39,550 nucleotides of DNA from Pseudoselenomonas ruminantium. Lineage in GTDB: Bacteria; Bacillota; Negativicutes; Selenomonadales; Selenomonadaceae. Below, piece by piece: positions 16,511 to 24,036 of the stretch (position 1 is the first letter of the stretch; each line of letters begins with the position of its first letter). A model generated the notes under the pieces. That model was not told the DNA's origin. It did no database searches and saw only the letters and a program-made list of their open reading frames with translations. Location: NCBI GenBank assembly GCA_015058655.1, contig SVBX01000029.1, positions 1 to 39,550 of the forward strand. Reading direction: 5' to 3'. Position numbers and translations under genes: made by a program.

Positions 16511-17246
16511 ATTTAATATCAAGCCTAAAATATCTGTCTAAAGTTACACCTGTCGGAGTAATCTTAAAATTCACCTGCCAAGTTTCAACGCCCTTTGAAA
16601 TGCTGTTATCCACTACTTCTTTTACCTCGTCATATTTGGTGCTTTTTTCAATTATCCGAAAGCCGGGATTGTCATAAATAAAACAAGTCAGCAATATTGC
16701 CCTCTGATGCTTTGCAAGACTTCCCGCAAGCTCCTTTATGTGTTTTGTCATTCTTCCCGTTGACGAAAATGGCGTGACCTTCTTTGTTTTTACATAATCG
16801 GGAATGTCAATCTGTAAATGCTGAAGTGGTGTTTTTACTTCAAGATACGTATTGCCGACAAGAAAATCAAGCTTTGATATTCCTAAAAACTGCTCGCGGC
16901 GAACTTCGTTCCCCTCGCCGACCATATCCTTAAAACCGCCGTTTACGAGGAAATGCTCTACATAGCGGTTTGCGGCGTTTTGATTTATACCTATCCATTC
17001 CTTTTCCATGTCCTCCGGTCTGTTTAGCGATACAGCCTCGACCGTGAACGGTGTCTTTCTTTTTTCATCTTTGCTCTTGCTCATAAGGCACGGTCTGCCC
17101 GCAAGGTCAAGATTACCGACGCGCCCTGTTGTCGGACAGTGGCAGTTATACACTTCGCCCTCAAAATTCACAAGCATTGTAAACTGACTTTTACGCTTTT
17201 CTATAACACCCTCTACAATAGGTGTTTCAAATACAAACGGTTCTAT
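16509..17246 (-). CDS. sfsA: SfsA-family protein with a probable AUA start
   Basis: The product matches SfsA, a nucleic-acid-binding/nuclease-like family first named in E. coli for sugar fermentation stimulation. Visible features are the N-terminal OB-like segment (IEKRKSQFTMLVNFEGE, then CHCPTTGRVGN), the SKLDFLVGNTYLEVKTPL core with its D...E-x-K nuclease-like residues, and RAILLTCFIYD. The first ATG (17177) would remove about 23 conserved N-terminal residues and has no Shine-Dalgarno site. Upstream the frame stays open to a TGA, with GAGGAG placed eight bases before an ATA codon at 17246, so I take ATA as the start (245 residues). Either it is used inefficiently or an ATG has mutated. The MBL-fold gene ends 12 bases upstream, implying an operon. 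AT-rich codon use unlike most neighbours suggests acquisition. Confidence 0.78.
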   Translation of the reverse strand: MEPFVFETPIVEGVIEKRKSQFTMLVNFEGEVYNCHCPTTGRVGNLDLAGRPCLMSKSKDEKRKTPFTVEAVSLNRPEDMEKEWIGINQNAANRYVEHFLVNGGFKDMVGEGNEVRREQFLGISKLDFLVGNTYLEVKTPLQHLQIDIPDYVKTKKVTPFSSTGRMTKHIKELAGSLAKHQRAILLTCFIYDNPGFRIIEKSTKYDEVKEVVDNSISKGVETWQVNFKITPTGVTLDRYFRLDIK

Positions 17247-17258
17247 TTTCTCTGCTCC

Positions 17259-17897
17259 TCATATACATTCAACACAATATCCGTGTCCTACCGCTATAAA
17301 CTTTGGATTTGCTTTGAGTAAACGGCTTTGTAGTTTCTCGCGCTGTTTATCGTCTTTTATTCTGTCCTCGTTAATAGCTTCCACTTCATCACTCCAAGCG
17401 GATTTGATAACATTTCCTACACCGTTGCCGTAACGCAGCATTAAATCCGCTGAATAGAAGATACCGCTGTTTTCCTCCAAGCACACAATTCCGTCTTGAT
17501 TATGAACCTCTGCCGGGTAATCAAACAAGCGCAGCTTAAGCTCGCCGTCCTCTATAATATCCTCACCGCATTTTGCAATCACATTGCCATCATATCCATA
17601 TCCGCCAAGCTCCCGCGCCGCAAGGTTTCCGCAAATCACTGTTACATTGGGATATTCCTTTTTGAATACGGAAATACCGCCTGCCTCGTCCGACTCCATA
17701 TGAGAAACAAATATGTATTTGAGTTCTCTCTCTCCCAAAATTTCCTTTATTTCGGGAAGTATATATTTTGCTTGCCCTGCTGTTCCCGCCGCAAACAGAA
17801 TGGAAGGGTTTGAAGCATACAAATACTGATGAATTGTAAAATCCATAGGCGGTATGTAGATTGAAAATTGATAAAGTTTTTTTGCTATTTCTATCAT
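17259..17897 (-). CDS. Metallo-beta-lactamase-fold protein, flavodiiron ODP-like
   Basis: The 212-residue product looks like a stand-alone version of the diiron (ODP) beta-lactamase-fold domain of flavodiiron proteins: HQYLYASNPSILFAAGT, then FVSHMESDEAGG, then EVHNQDGIVCLEENSGIFYSADLM and a final FIAVGHGYCVE. The usual H-x-E-x-D-H-x-G metal motif reads HMESDEAGG, with the second His replaced by Glu, so metal binding may differ; the later H, D and H positions are present. There is no flavodoxin domain. Role in oxygen or NO handling is possible but unproven. The start at 17897 has GAGG eight bases upstream; the ATG six bases earlier is too close. It precedes sfsA in an operon and is divergent from a TetR gene. 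Confidence 0.82.
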   Translation of the reverse strand: MIEIAKKLYQFSIYIPPMDFTIHQYLYASNPSILFAAGTAGQAKYILPEIKEILGERELKYIFVSHMESDEAGGISVFKKEYPNVTVICGNLAARELGGYGYDGNVIAKCGEDIIEDGELKLRLFDYPAEVHNQDGIVCLEENSGIFYSADLMLRYGNGVGNVIKSAWSDEVEAINEDRIKDDKQREKLQSRLLKANPKFIAVGHGYCVECI

Positions 17898-17942
17898 TGT
17901 CATTTCCTCTTTGAAATCGAATAAAATTTATGTTACAATTTC

Positions 17943-17958
17943 AGCAACATTTGTTGCT
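17943..17958. promoter_or_regulatory. 16-bp perfect palindrome, putative TetR operator
   Basis: AGCAACATTTGTTGCT lies between the divergent MBL-fold and TetR genes. GTTGCA and GCAACA half-sites recur up to 18030. It is the natural candidate for binding by the adjacent TetR-family regulator. Confidence 0.6.
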
Positions 17959-18035
17959 TTTATTGTATTGTTGCACTCGGCTGTTGTCAAGGTTTCGAGG
18001 CTTAACTGCAACAAAGAGAGGATGTTTGTTGCTTT

Positions 18036-18593
18036 ATGAGAAGAAAAAACTTAACAAGTGAAATGATGATGAGTTATATCGCAGAGGCTCTTGTGCTGTT
18101 AATGCAGCAAAAACCGTATTCGGAAATCACCATAGGCGAGATAACAAAAAAGGCTGGCGTTAACCGCTCCACCTATTACAGACATTTTGAGTCAAAAGAA
18201 AATATTATCCTCTTTTACTTTGACTCCATTATGAACGAATACCTTAATAGGTTCCGCTCTAAACAAAATACGGATTTTCGGGAATATATGCTGACAATGT
18301 TTGAAACTTTTTATACTCACAAGGACGCTCTGCTTGCAATTCATCGCGAGGGATTGTCAATATTGCTCTTTGATGTTCTTATGAAGTATTTTAATTTCTC
18401 TGAAATTGAAATGTCCGCACCGCCTATACAGCAATTCGCGGCTTCATATTATCTCGGCGGAATTTATAACAATATTCTATTATGGTTTTCTCACGCTATG
18501 AAAGAAACTCCGAAAGAAATGACAAGAATTGCCTTGTCATTCAGACCGCAGCAGTCCTTGACATTGTTTAGGGCGTGTTTAAAAACTCAATAA
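18036..18593 (+). CDS. TetR/AcrR-family transcriptional regulator, 3' end altered by IS
   Basis: The 185-residue product has a typical N-terminal TetR DNA-binding domain (ITIGEITKKAGVNRSTYYRHFESKENI, about 29-55) and an all-helical C-terminal ligand domain resembling TetR_C_33-type members. It is divergent from the MBL-fold and sfsA operon and probably represses it through the palindrome at 17943-17958. The last codons (RACLKTQ and the TAA) come from the left end of the IS remnant starting at 18569, so the native C-terminal end is replaced; most of the fold is kept. The ATG at 18036 lacks a well-placed Shine-Dalgarno site: AGAGAGG is adjacent to a five-codon frame (18020-18037) whose TGA overlaps the ATG, suggesting translational coupling. 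Confidence 0.88.
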   Translation: MRRKNLTSEMMMSYIAEALVLLMQQKPYSEITIGEITKKAGVNRSTYYRHFESKENIILFYFDSIMNEYLNRFRSKQNTDFREYMLTMFETFYTHKDALLAIHREGLSILLFDVLMKYFNFSEIEMSAPPIQQFAASYYLGGIYNNILLWFSHAMKETPKEMTRIALSFRPQQSLTLFRACLKTQ

Positions 18594-19234
18594 TCCAATA
18601 TACATGTATTTCTAAAAACGAGAATCTTTTCTTTTTCCATAAAAAACATAGTTTCCATAGACAGTACCTCGAACAAAGCCCATCAGCATGCTGCCGGCGC
18701 TCGTAAAGACGCACCTGAATCAGATGTAAAGCAACATATAGGCACATCTCGTGGTGGACAAAACACAAAAGTTCATGCATTGGTTAATGATGAATTGGAA
18801 ATGGTGGCATTTGAGCTTACGGGTGGACAGGTTCATGATTCAAAAATGGCAATTTCGCTGTTAGAAGCAGCGAATATAGCATTTGTATACTTCAATGCAG
18901 ACATGGCATATGGAAACAAGAAAATACATGAATACATTAAATCACTTGAAGCAGATATGGCGTGCCCCAACAAGTCCAATGCCAAAATTATTTACAAATT
19001 TGACAAAGGACAATATAAAGGGCGTAATGTTGTGGAAAGATACTTTCAAAAGCTAAAATGTTATCGCCGAATCGCAACACGCTACGATAATTTGGCTTGT
19101 GTTTACCGAGCCTTTATATACATTGCATCAATTTTGATAAAAATAGGAAACCAGGCAAGAGGAAGCACTCTAAAGACAATGTGCGCTACAGGTGTGCAAA
19201 AGTCTTTTTAAGCAGACTTTTTCAACACGCCCTA
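18569..19234. mobile_element. IS5-type insertion sequence remnant (666 bp)
   Basis: It is bounded by inverted ends TAGGGCGTGTT(T/G)AAAAA; the right end continues into a GTCTTTTTAAGCAGAC hairpin. The interior holds only the 3' part of a DDE transposase. Its two ends provide the stop codons of the flanking TetR gene (left) and the DUF697-like gene (right). It is too short for an intact element of this type. Confidence 0.85.
18594..19211 (+). pseudogene. IS5-family DDE transposase, 5'-truncated
   Basis: The frame reads through DSTSNKAHQHAAGARKD (first catalytic Asp at 18660), then QHIGTSRGGQNTKVHALV, the second Asp in FNADMAYGN, and the final KGRNVVERYFQKLKCYRRIATRY carrying the catalytic Glu. 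These are hallmark blocks of IS5/IS427-group ORF2 transposases. About the first third of a normal transposase, including the N-terminal helix-turn-helix region, is missing, and the frame has no start codon near the left IS end (the first ATG is at 18780). It is therefore unlikely to be mobile by itself. Confidence 0.88.
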
Positions 19235-19714
19235 ATCCACCACTTCCCCCTCCACTACCTCGGCCTTGATGTCGTTCTCCCGCATCTTCTGCGCCAGCTG
19301 GTAGCAGTCTTCGATGTAGGTCTTGCCGAAGTATTTCATCATGCCGTAGCCTGCTGCGGCGGCGATGCCTTGGCCTATCAAGGGGACATATTTGGCGGCG
19401 CTTTTGCCCAGGTAGCGCTTGCCCATGCTTTTCAGCAGGAACATGACTCCTTCCTTGGTGGCGTAGTCGAAGACCTTCTTCACCAGGGGCAGGAGGATTT
19501 CGTACTGGCGCAGCTTCCAGGCAGAGGATTCGGACAGGCCGAACCTCTCCCGCACATCGGCCATGAGCTTCAGGCAGATGCCTGCATCCACCCCCACATC
19601 CAGGCCGGGGATGGGGTTGATGCCGTTGGCGGCACCGGCCAGGGCATATTTATTGAGGACACCGTGACATTCTTTTTTGATGGTATCCAGGTCTTTCACC
19701 AGATTCGCTTCCAT
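19232..19714 (-). CDS. DUF697-like protein with hydrophobic helices
   Basis: The 160-residue product contains the NPIPGLDVGVDAGICLKLMADVRERFGL motif region and a Gly/Ala-rich VPLIGQGIAAAAGYGMMKYFG helix, resembling the DUF697 (YcjF/EcsC-like) membrane-associated helical domains often attached to GTPases. No GTPase is present here. The start lies 12 bases after the kinase A stop, with AGAGGAAG upstream, so it is the last gene of the kinase operon. Its stop TAG is the first triplet of the right IS end (19232-19234), so the original C terminus may have been longer. Function unknown. Confidence 0.78.
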   Translation of the reverse strand: MEANLVKDLDTIKKECHGVLNKYALAGAANGINPIPGLDVGVDAGICLKLMADVRERFGLSESSAWKLRQYEILLPLVKKVFDYATKEGVMFLLKSMGKRYLGKSAAKYVPLIGQGIAAAAGYGMMKYFGKTYIEDCYQLAQKMRENDIKAEVVEGEVVD

Positions 19715-19726
19715 ATCTGCTTCCTC

Positions 19727-22700
19727 TCAGTTTCCAAGTATTTCCCGCAGCTTCTCCCAATCCGGGGCGGCGGCAGCCTCCTTCACCTGCTTCAGCTTTT
19801 CCCTGCCGCCCTCAGGCAGCTGGTAGCCTGACAGGTCTTCTATCATGAAGCACAGGCTGTCATAGTCGAAGCTTTCGATGACCTCGGCCATGGCTCCCCA
19901 GGCCTCGGCAAGCTCTTCCTGGCTGATGGGAGGCTTTTCCTCCTCCGGCACCTCCTTTGGCAGCAAAGGCGCCAGATGGACGGCGAAGCTTTTGTATAGC
20001 TCCAGCAGCGGGCCGGTGAATTCCGTGATTTCATCGCAGTAGCAGTTGTTCCCCGCGTCCTCCAGGCGGCGGGCACGCTCCGAAAGTTCCTCTGCCCCTA
20101 TGACCCTGGCAGTGCTCTTGAGGGCGTGCACCTTGGTGGTGTAGTTGCTCCAGTCCCCTGCCTGGTAGAAGCGTTCTATTTCTCTTGCGCCACCCTCGAT
20201 GGACTGGGCAAAGACCGTCAGGGCATCCAGATAAGCCTTCGGGGAGCCGCAGTGCTCCACGCCGGCTTTTGCATCGATGTCCGGGATTTTTTTCAGCCAC
20301 TCAGGCAGGGTACACTCTTCCTCTGCCTCAGGCCGTCCCTCAGTGACTTTCACCTTGGCGGGGGGCAGGAATTTCTGCAGGGTAGCTTCCAGATGCTGGC
20401 TGTCGATAGGCTTGGTGAGATAGTCGTCAAAACCAACCGAAATGTATTCCTCCCTAGCGCCGCTGACGGCGTTGGCGGTAAGGACGATGATGGGGGTTTC
20501 CACATTGGGATAGCCCGGCTCCCTGGCCAGCAATTTCATGCGCAGCAGGGTCTGCACCCCGTCAAGCCCCGGCATGCGATGGTCAAGGAGGATGAGGTCG
20601 TAGGCCTGCTGCCGCACCTTCTCCAGGCACTCATAGCCGCTGATGGCCGTATCTATCTGCACTTGGGTAGCTTTCAGCAGCCCCTTGGCCACAGTGAGAT
20701 TCATGGAAGTGTCATCTACGATGAGCAGCCTGGCTTCGGGGGCGATGAAGCTTTCCTTATAGGCCTCTTTCTGCAGCATGCTGCGCTGGTAGGCGGTCTC
20801 ATAGTCTCCCATGGGCGACCAGTTCAGCACCTGCTGCTTCACGACAAAAGAAAACTCGGAGCCGAAGCCGTAGTGGCTCTCCACCTGGAGGCGGCTGCCC
20901 ATGAGTTCCAGGAGCCTCTGGGTGATGTTCATGCCCAGGCCGGTGCCCTCGATGCTGCGGTTCCGCTCCTCTTCTATGCGCTCAAAGGCATGGAAGAGTT
21001 TTTCTATATCCTCTTCCTTGATGCCGATGCCCGTATCCTTCACTGCCACGCAAAGGCTGATTTCATCCTCCCCTGTCTTTTCCCAGCTGAAGCGCATGGT
21101 GATGCTGCCCTTTTCCGTGTACTTCACGGCATTGGTGAGGATATTGGTCACCACCTGCCGCAGGCGTATCTCGTCCCCCATCAGGACGCTGGGCAAATCC
21201 TCCGCCGCCTCCACGATCAGCTCCAGCCCCTTCTTTTCCGCCCTCTGGGAGATCATATTGGTCAGGTCATTCAAAAAAGAGCTCACAGCGTACTCCACGG
21301 GGATTATTTCCATCTTCCCCGCTTCGATCTTGGAAAAGTCCAGGATATCGTTGATGAGCCCCAAAAGAGCCGTCCCTGCCGTGCGGATGTTCTCTGCATA
21401 CTCCCGCACTGCGCTTTCCTTGGTCTCCCGCAAAATCATCTCGTTCATGCCCAGCACCGCATTGATAGGGGTGCGGATTTCATGGCTCATGTTGGATAGG
21501 AACTGGCTCTTGGCCCGGCTGGCAGTCTGGGCGGCCTCCGCCATGCTCTTCAGCTCCCGGTTGCTCTCCCCCAGCTCATTGGTAATGGCATCGAGGAAGG
21601 CAGCCATGCGCTCGGACAAGGGGATGCGCCTGTGTTCTCCCTCCTTGAGATAGCTGTCATCTGTCATCCTGAGATGAGCTTCCTCTTCCCGCAGGCCAAT
21701 CACTACCAAAGCGCTGTTCAGCACGCCGCCCTTGCCGTGATAGCGATAGATTTCCGAGGTACCATAGTCGCAGATGAGATTTTTGGCAAAGCGCCGATAG
21801 CAGTCAATCTCCAGATGGGCCTTTTCCTTCAGGAAGACGGTGCGGTTGCCGCACATGACCATGAAGAGCGCCTCCGGGGCAAAGCCCCACATGTATTCGC
21901 TGGCAATCTCCGTTTCCTGCACCAGCTTATCATGGACAGCGTAAGTGAGACGCACTTTCTCCCCCTGATACACATCGCTGCTGAAATAAATCCGGCCTTC
22001 AGCATCGTAGCGGGGCGGCACTCTGCCCAAGAGGCAGCCATTGCGCTCTACCACCAGGGGGAATTCAGAGATATTGTAAAAGAAATTCTCGTCCGGCAGC
22101 ACTTTCAGATAACGATGATAGACCTCCGTGGGGCGCATATCGTCTATGAGGGAGATGCAGTTAGTGCCGCAAGTGCCGGTGATGGTCATAGCCTTCCCCA
22201 GAGGCTTCCAGCCAAAGATGTAGTCGGATTGCACATGGAGCTCAGCCCCGGAGAACACCACCAGGACGATGCCCTGACGGTACATCTTCTCCCCTACCAC
22301 ATACTGATTGTCCACATCGTTGTGCCTGTTGAAGAGGGCAAAGAGGTTGCTGCGCCTGTCGCTGCCATCGGCGCTGAATTCGAACATCCCCGCCGTAGCA
22401 CCAAAGAACGCCACTTCTTCATTGCCCTGGGAAACAGCGGAGACGAATTTGTGAAAATCCATCGAAAGGCCGGAACTGTAGATGCCCACTGCCTTCACTT
22501 GGGAAATGCGGCGTATTCTCTCCCCCATTTCCTGCCCTGCTTCTTCGTAGCGGTTGGGAGGGCCGAGATACTCGATAGTCTCCACTTTGCTGCACCGCAG
22601 GTAAGTGATATTCATGCGCAGCACAGAATCAGAATCCTCATCGCCAAAGAGGGTCTCTGCCATGCCCGTCACCACGGCATCGGGCATGATCTCAGCGATG

Positions 22701-22879
22701 GCCTCCCTCACCTGGGTGGCAGTGACTCCGCACAGCATCCGGAAGAGCAGGTGAATGTAGACAGCCCTATCCTGCCGCTCCTCAGACTCATGTTTCTTCT
22801 GCCAGAGAACCTTCTTCACCGCCTCCACGAAAGTCGGCCTGTCAGATTCCCAGTAAATCTTATGGCTTTCCTGCAGCAT
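19727..22879 (-). CDS. Cytosolic FIST-domain hybrid histidine kinase (kinase A)
   Basis: This 1050-residue protein has no membrane segment. An N-terminal FIST sensor (about 30-230, AVGIYSSGLSMDFHKFVS, FFGATAGMFEFS) and FIST_C region (about 240-400, GFAPEALFMVMCGNR) are followed by a coiled coil. Then come HisKA (SHEIRTP, phospho-accepting His about 466), HATPase (N box NILTNAVKY, DTGIGI, GTGLGM), a receiver (LLIVDD, Asp about 766 in LILLDHRMP, Lys in LTKPID) and an HPt domain (His about 918 in KVHALKS). All phosphorelay residues are present. FIST domains are thought to sense small molecules such as amino acids. The start at 22879 has GGAG eight bases upstream and matches the paralogue's start. 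It follows the twin-receiver gene and precedes the DUF697-like gene. Confidence 0.95.
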   Translation of the reverse strand: MLQESHKIYWESDRPTFVEAVKKVLWQKKHESEERQDRAVYIHLLFRMLCGVTATQVREAIAEIMPDAVVTGMAETLFGDEDSDSVLRMNITYLRCSKVETIEYLGPPNRYEEAGQEMGERIRRISQVKAVGIYSSGLSMDFHKFVSAVSQGNEEVAFFGATAGMFEFSADGSDRRSNLFALFNRHNDVDNQYVVGEKMYRQGIVLVVFSGAELHVQSDYIFGWKPLGKAMTITGTCGTNCISLIDDMRPTEVYHRYLKVLPDENFFYNISEFPLVVERNGCLLGRVPPRYDAEGRIYFSSDVYQGEKVRLTYAVHDKLVQETEIASEYMWGFAPEALFMVMCGNRTVFLKEKAHLEIDCYRRFAKNLICDYGTSEIYRYHGKGGVLNSALVVIGLREEEAHLRMTDDSYLKEGEHRRIPLSERMAAFLDAITNELGESNRELKSMAEAAQTASRAKSQFLSNMSHEIRTPINAVLGMNEMILRETKESAVREYAENIRTAGTALLGLINDILDFSKIEAGKMEIIPVEYAVSSFLNDLTNMISQRAEKKGLELIVEAAEDLPSVLMGDEIRLRQVVTNILTNAVKYTEKGSITMRFSWEKTGEDEISLCVAVKDTGIGIKEEDIEKLFHAFERIEEERNRSIEGTGLGMNITQRLLELMGSRLQVESHYGFGSEFSFVVKQQVLNWSPMGDYETAYQRSMLQKEAYKESFIAPEARLLIVDDTSMNLTVAKGLLKATQVQIDTAISGYECLEKVRQQAYDLILLDHRMPGLDGVQTLLRMKLLAREPGYPNVETPIIVLTANAVSGAREEYISVGFDDYLTKPIDSQHLEATLQKFLPPAKVKVTEGRPEAEEECTLPEWLKKIPDIDAKAGVEHCGSPKAYLDALTVFAQSIEGGAREIERFYQAGDWSNYTTKVHALKSTARVIGAEELSERARRLEDAGNNCYCDEITEFTGPLLELYKSFAVHLAPLLPKEVPEEEKPPISQEELAEAWGAMAEVIESFDYDSLCFMIEDLSGYQLPEGGREKLKQVKEAAAAPDWEKLREILGN

Positions 22880-22902
22880 GGATTTCACTCCTTATAGAAA
22901 GA

Positions 22903-22924
22903 GGGCTGTCAAAAGCAACAGCCC
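22903..22924 (-). terminator. Weak hairpin between twin-receiver gene and kinase A
   Basis: GGGCTGT / ACAGCCC forms a short stem with only TCTTTC after it on the minus strand, so it may be an attenuator rather than a full stop. A related hairpin with related flanks precedes kinase B (27225-27258), indicating the segments were duplicated together. Confidence 0.45.
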
Positions 22925-22934
22925 ACCCCGCACC

Positions 22935-23720
22935 TCAAGTCACATTACTATCATGGAGCTTCTGGTACTTCCGCTTCTCAAAGAAATCATCTATGGCAGC
23001 CAGCAGCTTCGCCCTTTCCATAGACTTCAGGAGATATCCATCCGGCTTCATAGCCAGCACCTTCATGACGCTCTCCCTGTCCCCCTTGCCCGTGAGGAAA
23101 ATCACGGGGATGCCGTCCACCTTGGACTCGCTCCTGATCATCTCCAGCACCTGAGGCCCGGAGATGACAGGCATCTCATAGTCCAGGAGGATGAGGTCAG
23201 GGGTGTTGTCCGCTATATACATCATGGCCTGAGCCCCGGAAGTGACGATGGTCACCCGGTACTTGGCGGAGAGCCAGTCCTTCAGCATCTTCAGGAAAGT
23301 GCCATCATCGTCCACCAGCAGGATGCTCTTTCTCTTGGCCAGGTCATCATTGGCCTCCAGCAGCCAGTCCAGCTGCGCCACCAGCTTCTTCATGTCAAAG
23401 GGCCGGGGGAAGGAGGCAGCCACCAGCGCCACAGGGATAGTCTGGGTCACGGTATCTATCTCCGGCACCGTCCCCACCAGCACCAGGAGCTTGTCCTCCT
23501 CGGTGCAGATATCCTTCAGATAGACCATCGCCGAGGCAGACCCGTCCACATAATCCCCCAGGAACATGAGGATCAGCTCCGTTTCCCCCTTATGGTCGCA
23601 AATTTCTTCCATGGTGGGTTCCACTTCAATGACCTCATAACCCTCAGCCGTCAGATTCTTCACTATGGTATTCAGCATAAAGGACTTGCCTTTGCGAATC
23701 AGGAGTATCTTTTTCTCCAT
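22935..23720 (-). CDS. Twin-receiver response regulator without output domain
   Basis: The 261-residue product holds two receiver-like domains. The first (about 1-115) is degenerate: the acidic pair is replaced (ILLIRKGKS) and the phospho-acceptor strand reads ILMFLGDYV. The second (about 132-250) is complete, with ILLVDDD, the acceptor Asp in LILLDYEMP, Thr in IFLTGKGD and Lys in DGYLLKS. There is no DNA-binding or enzymatic output, so it likely acts as a phosphate shuttle or by protein binding. The ATG at 23720 is favoured by AGGAAGG nine bases upstream and by the start of the first receiver fold. It lies between the two FIST kinases on the same strand and is the obvious candidate phospho-partner for one or both. 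Confidence 0.9.
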   Translation of the reverse strand: MEKKILLIRKGKSFMLNTIVKNLTAEGYEVIEVEPTMEEICDHKGETELILMFLGDYVDGSASAMVYLKDICTEEDKLLVLVGTVPEIDTVTQTIPVALVAASFPRPFDMKKLVAQLDWLLEANDDLAKRKSILLVDDDGTFLKMLKDWLSAKYRVTIVTSGAQAMMYIADNTPDLILLDYEMPVISGPQVLEMIRSESKVDGIPVIFLTGKGDRESVMKVLAMKPDGYLLKSMERAKLLAAIDDFFEKRKYQKLHDSNVT

Positions 23721-23870
23721 AGCTCCCATCCTTCCTATGATTCGCAAGCCTTCACTTGGGCTTGCGCTCGCATTCACGCACATCATTCGCTGACTGGAAA
23801 TATTCGCCAGAGGGGGCGCTTTTCCCTTTGCCCCCTCAGGAACTGTTCATAAAATTTAGCTTCCTCAGCC

Positions 23871-24036
23871 TAGGGCGTGTTGATTAATTCACTCAGTCCA
23901 TCTTCACGGGGCTTGACTGTCCCTGCGTCGTTGACAAATCCTCGACATAGCACCGCTATGCCTGCGGTTTGTCGCCTAGCAATGGACAGCCAATCCCCGC
24001 AAATCTGGGCCAAGTTCATTTAATCAACACGCCCTA
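23871..24036. mobile_element. IS5-related MITE (166 bp) at the kinase B 3' end
   Basis: The termini TAGGGCGTGTTGATTAA and its inverted partner share the first 13 bases with the IS remnant at 18569-19234. The interior is largely self-complementary (GACAAA...TTTGTC, TGTCC...GGACA) and non-coding. It overlaps the last codons of kinase B and supplies its stop codon. Confidence 0.85.
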
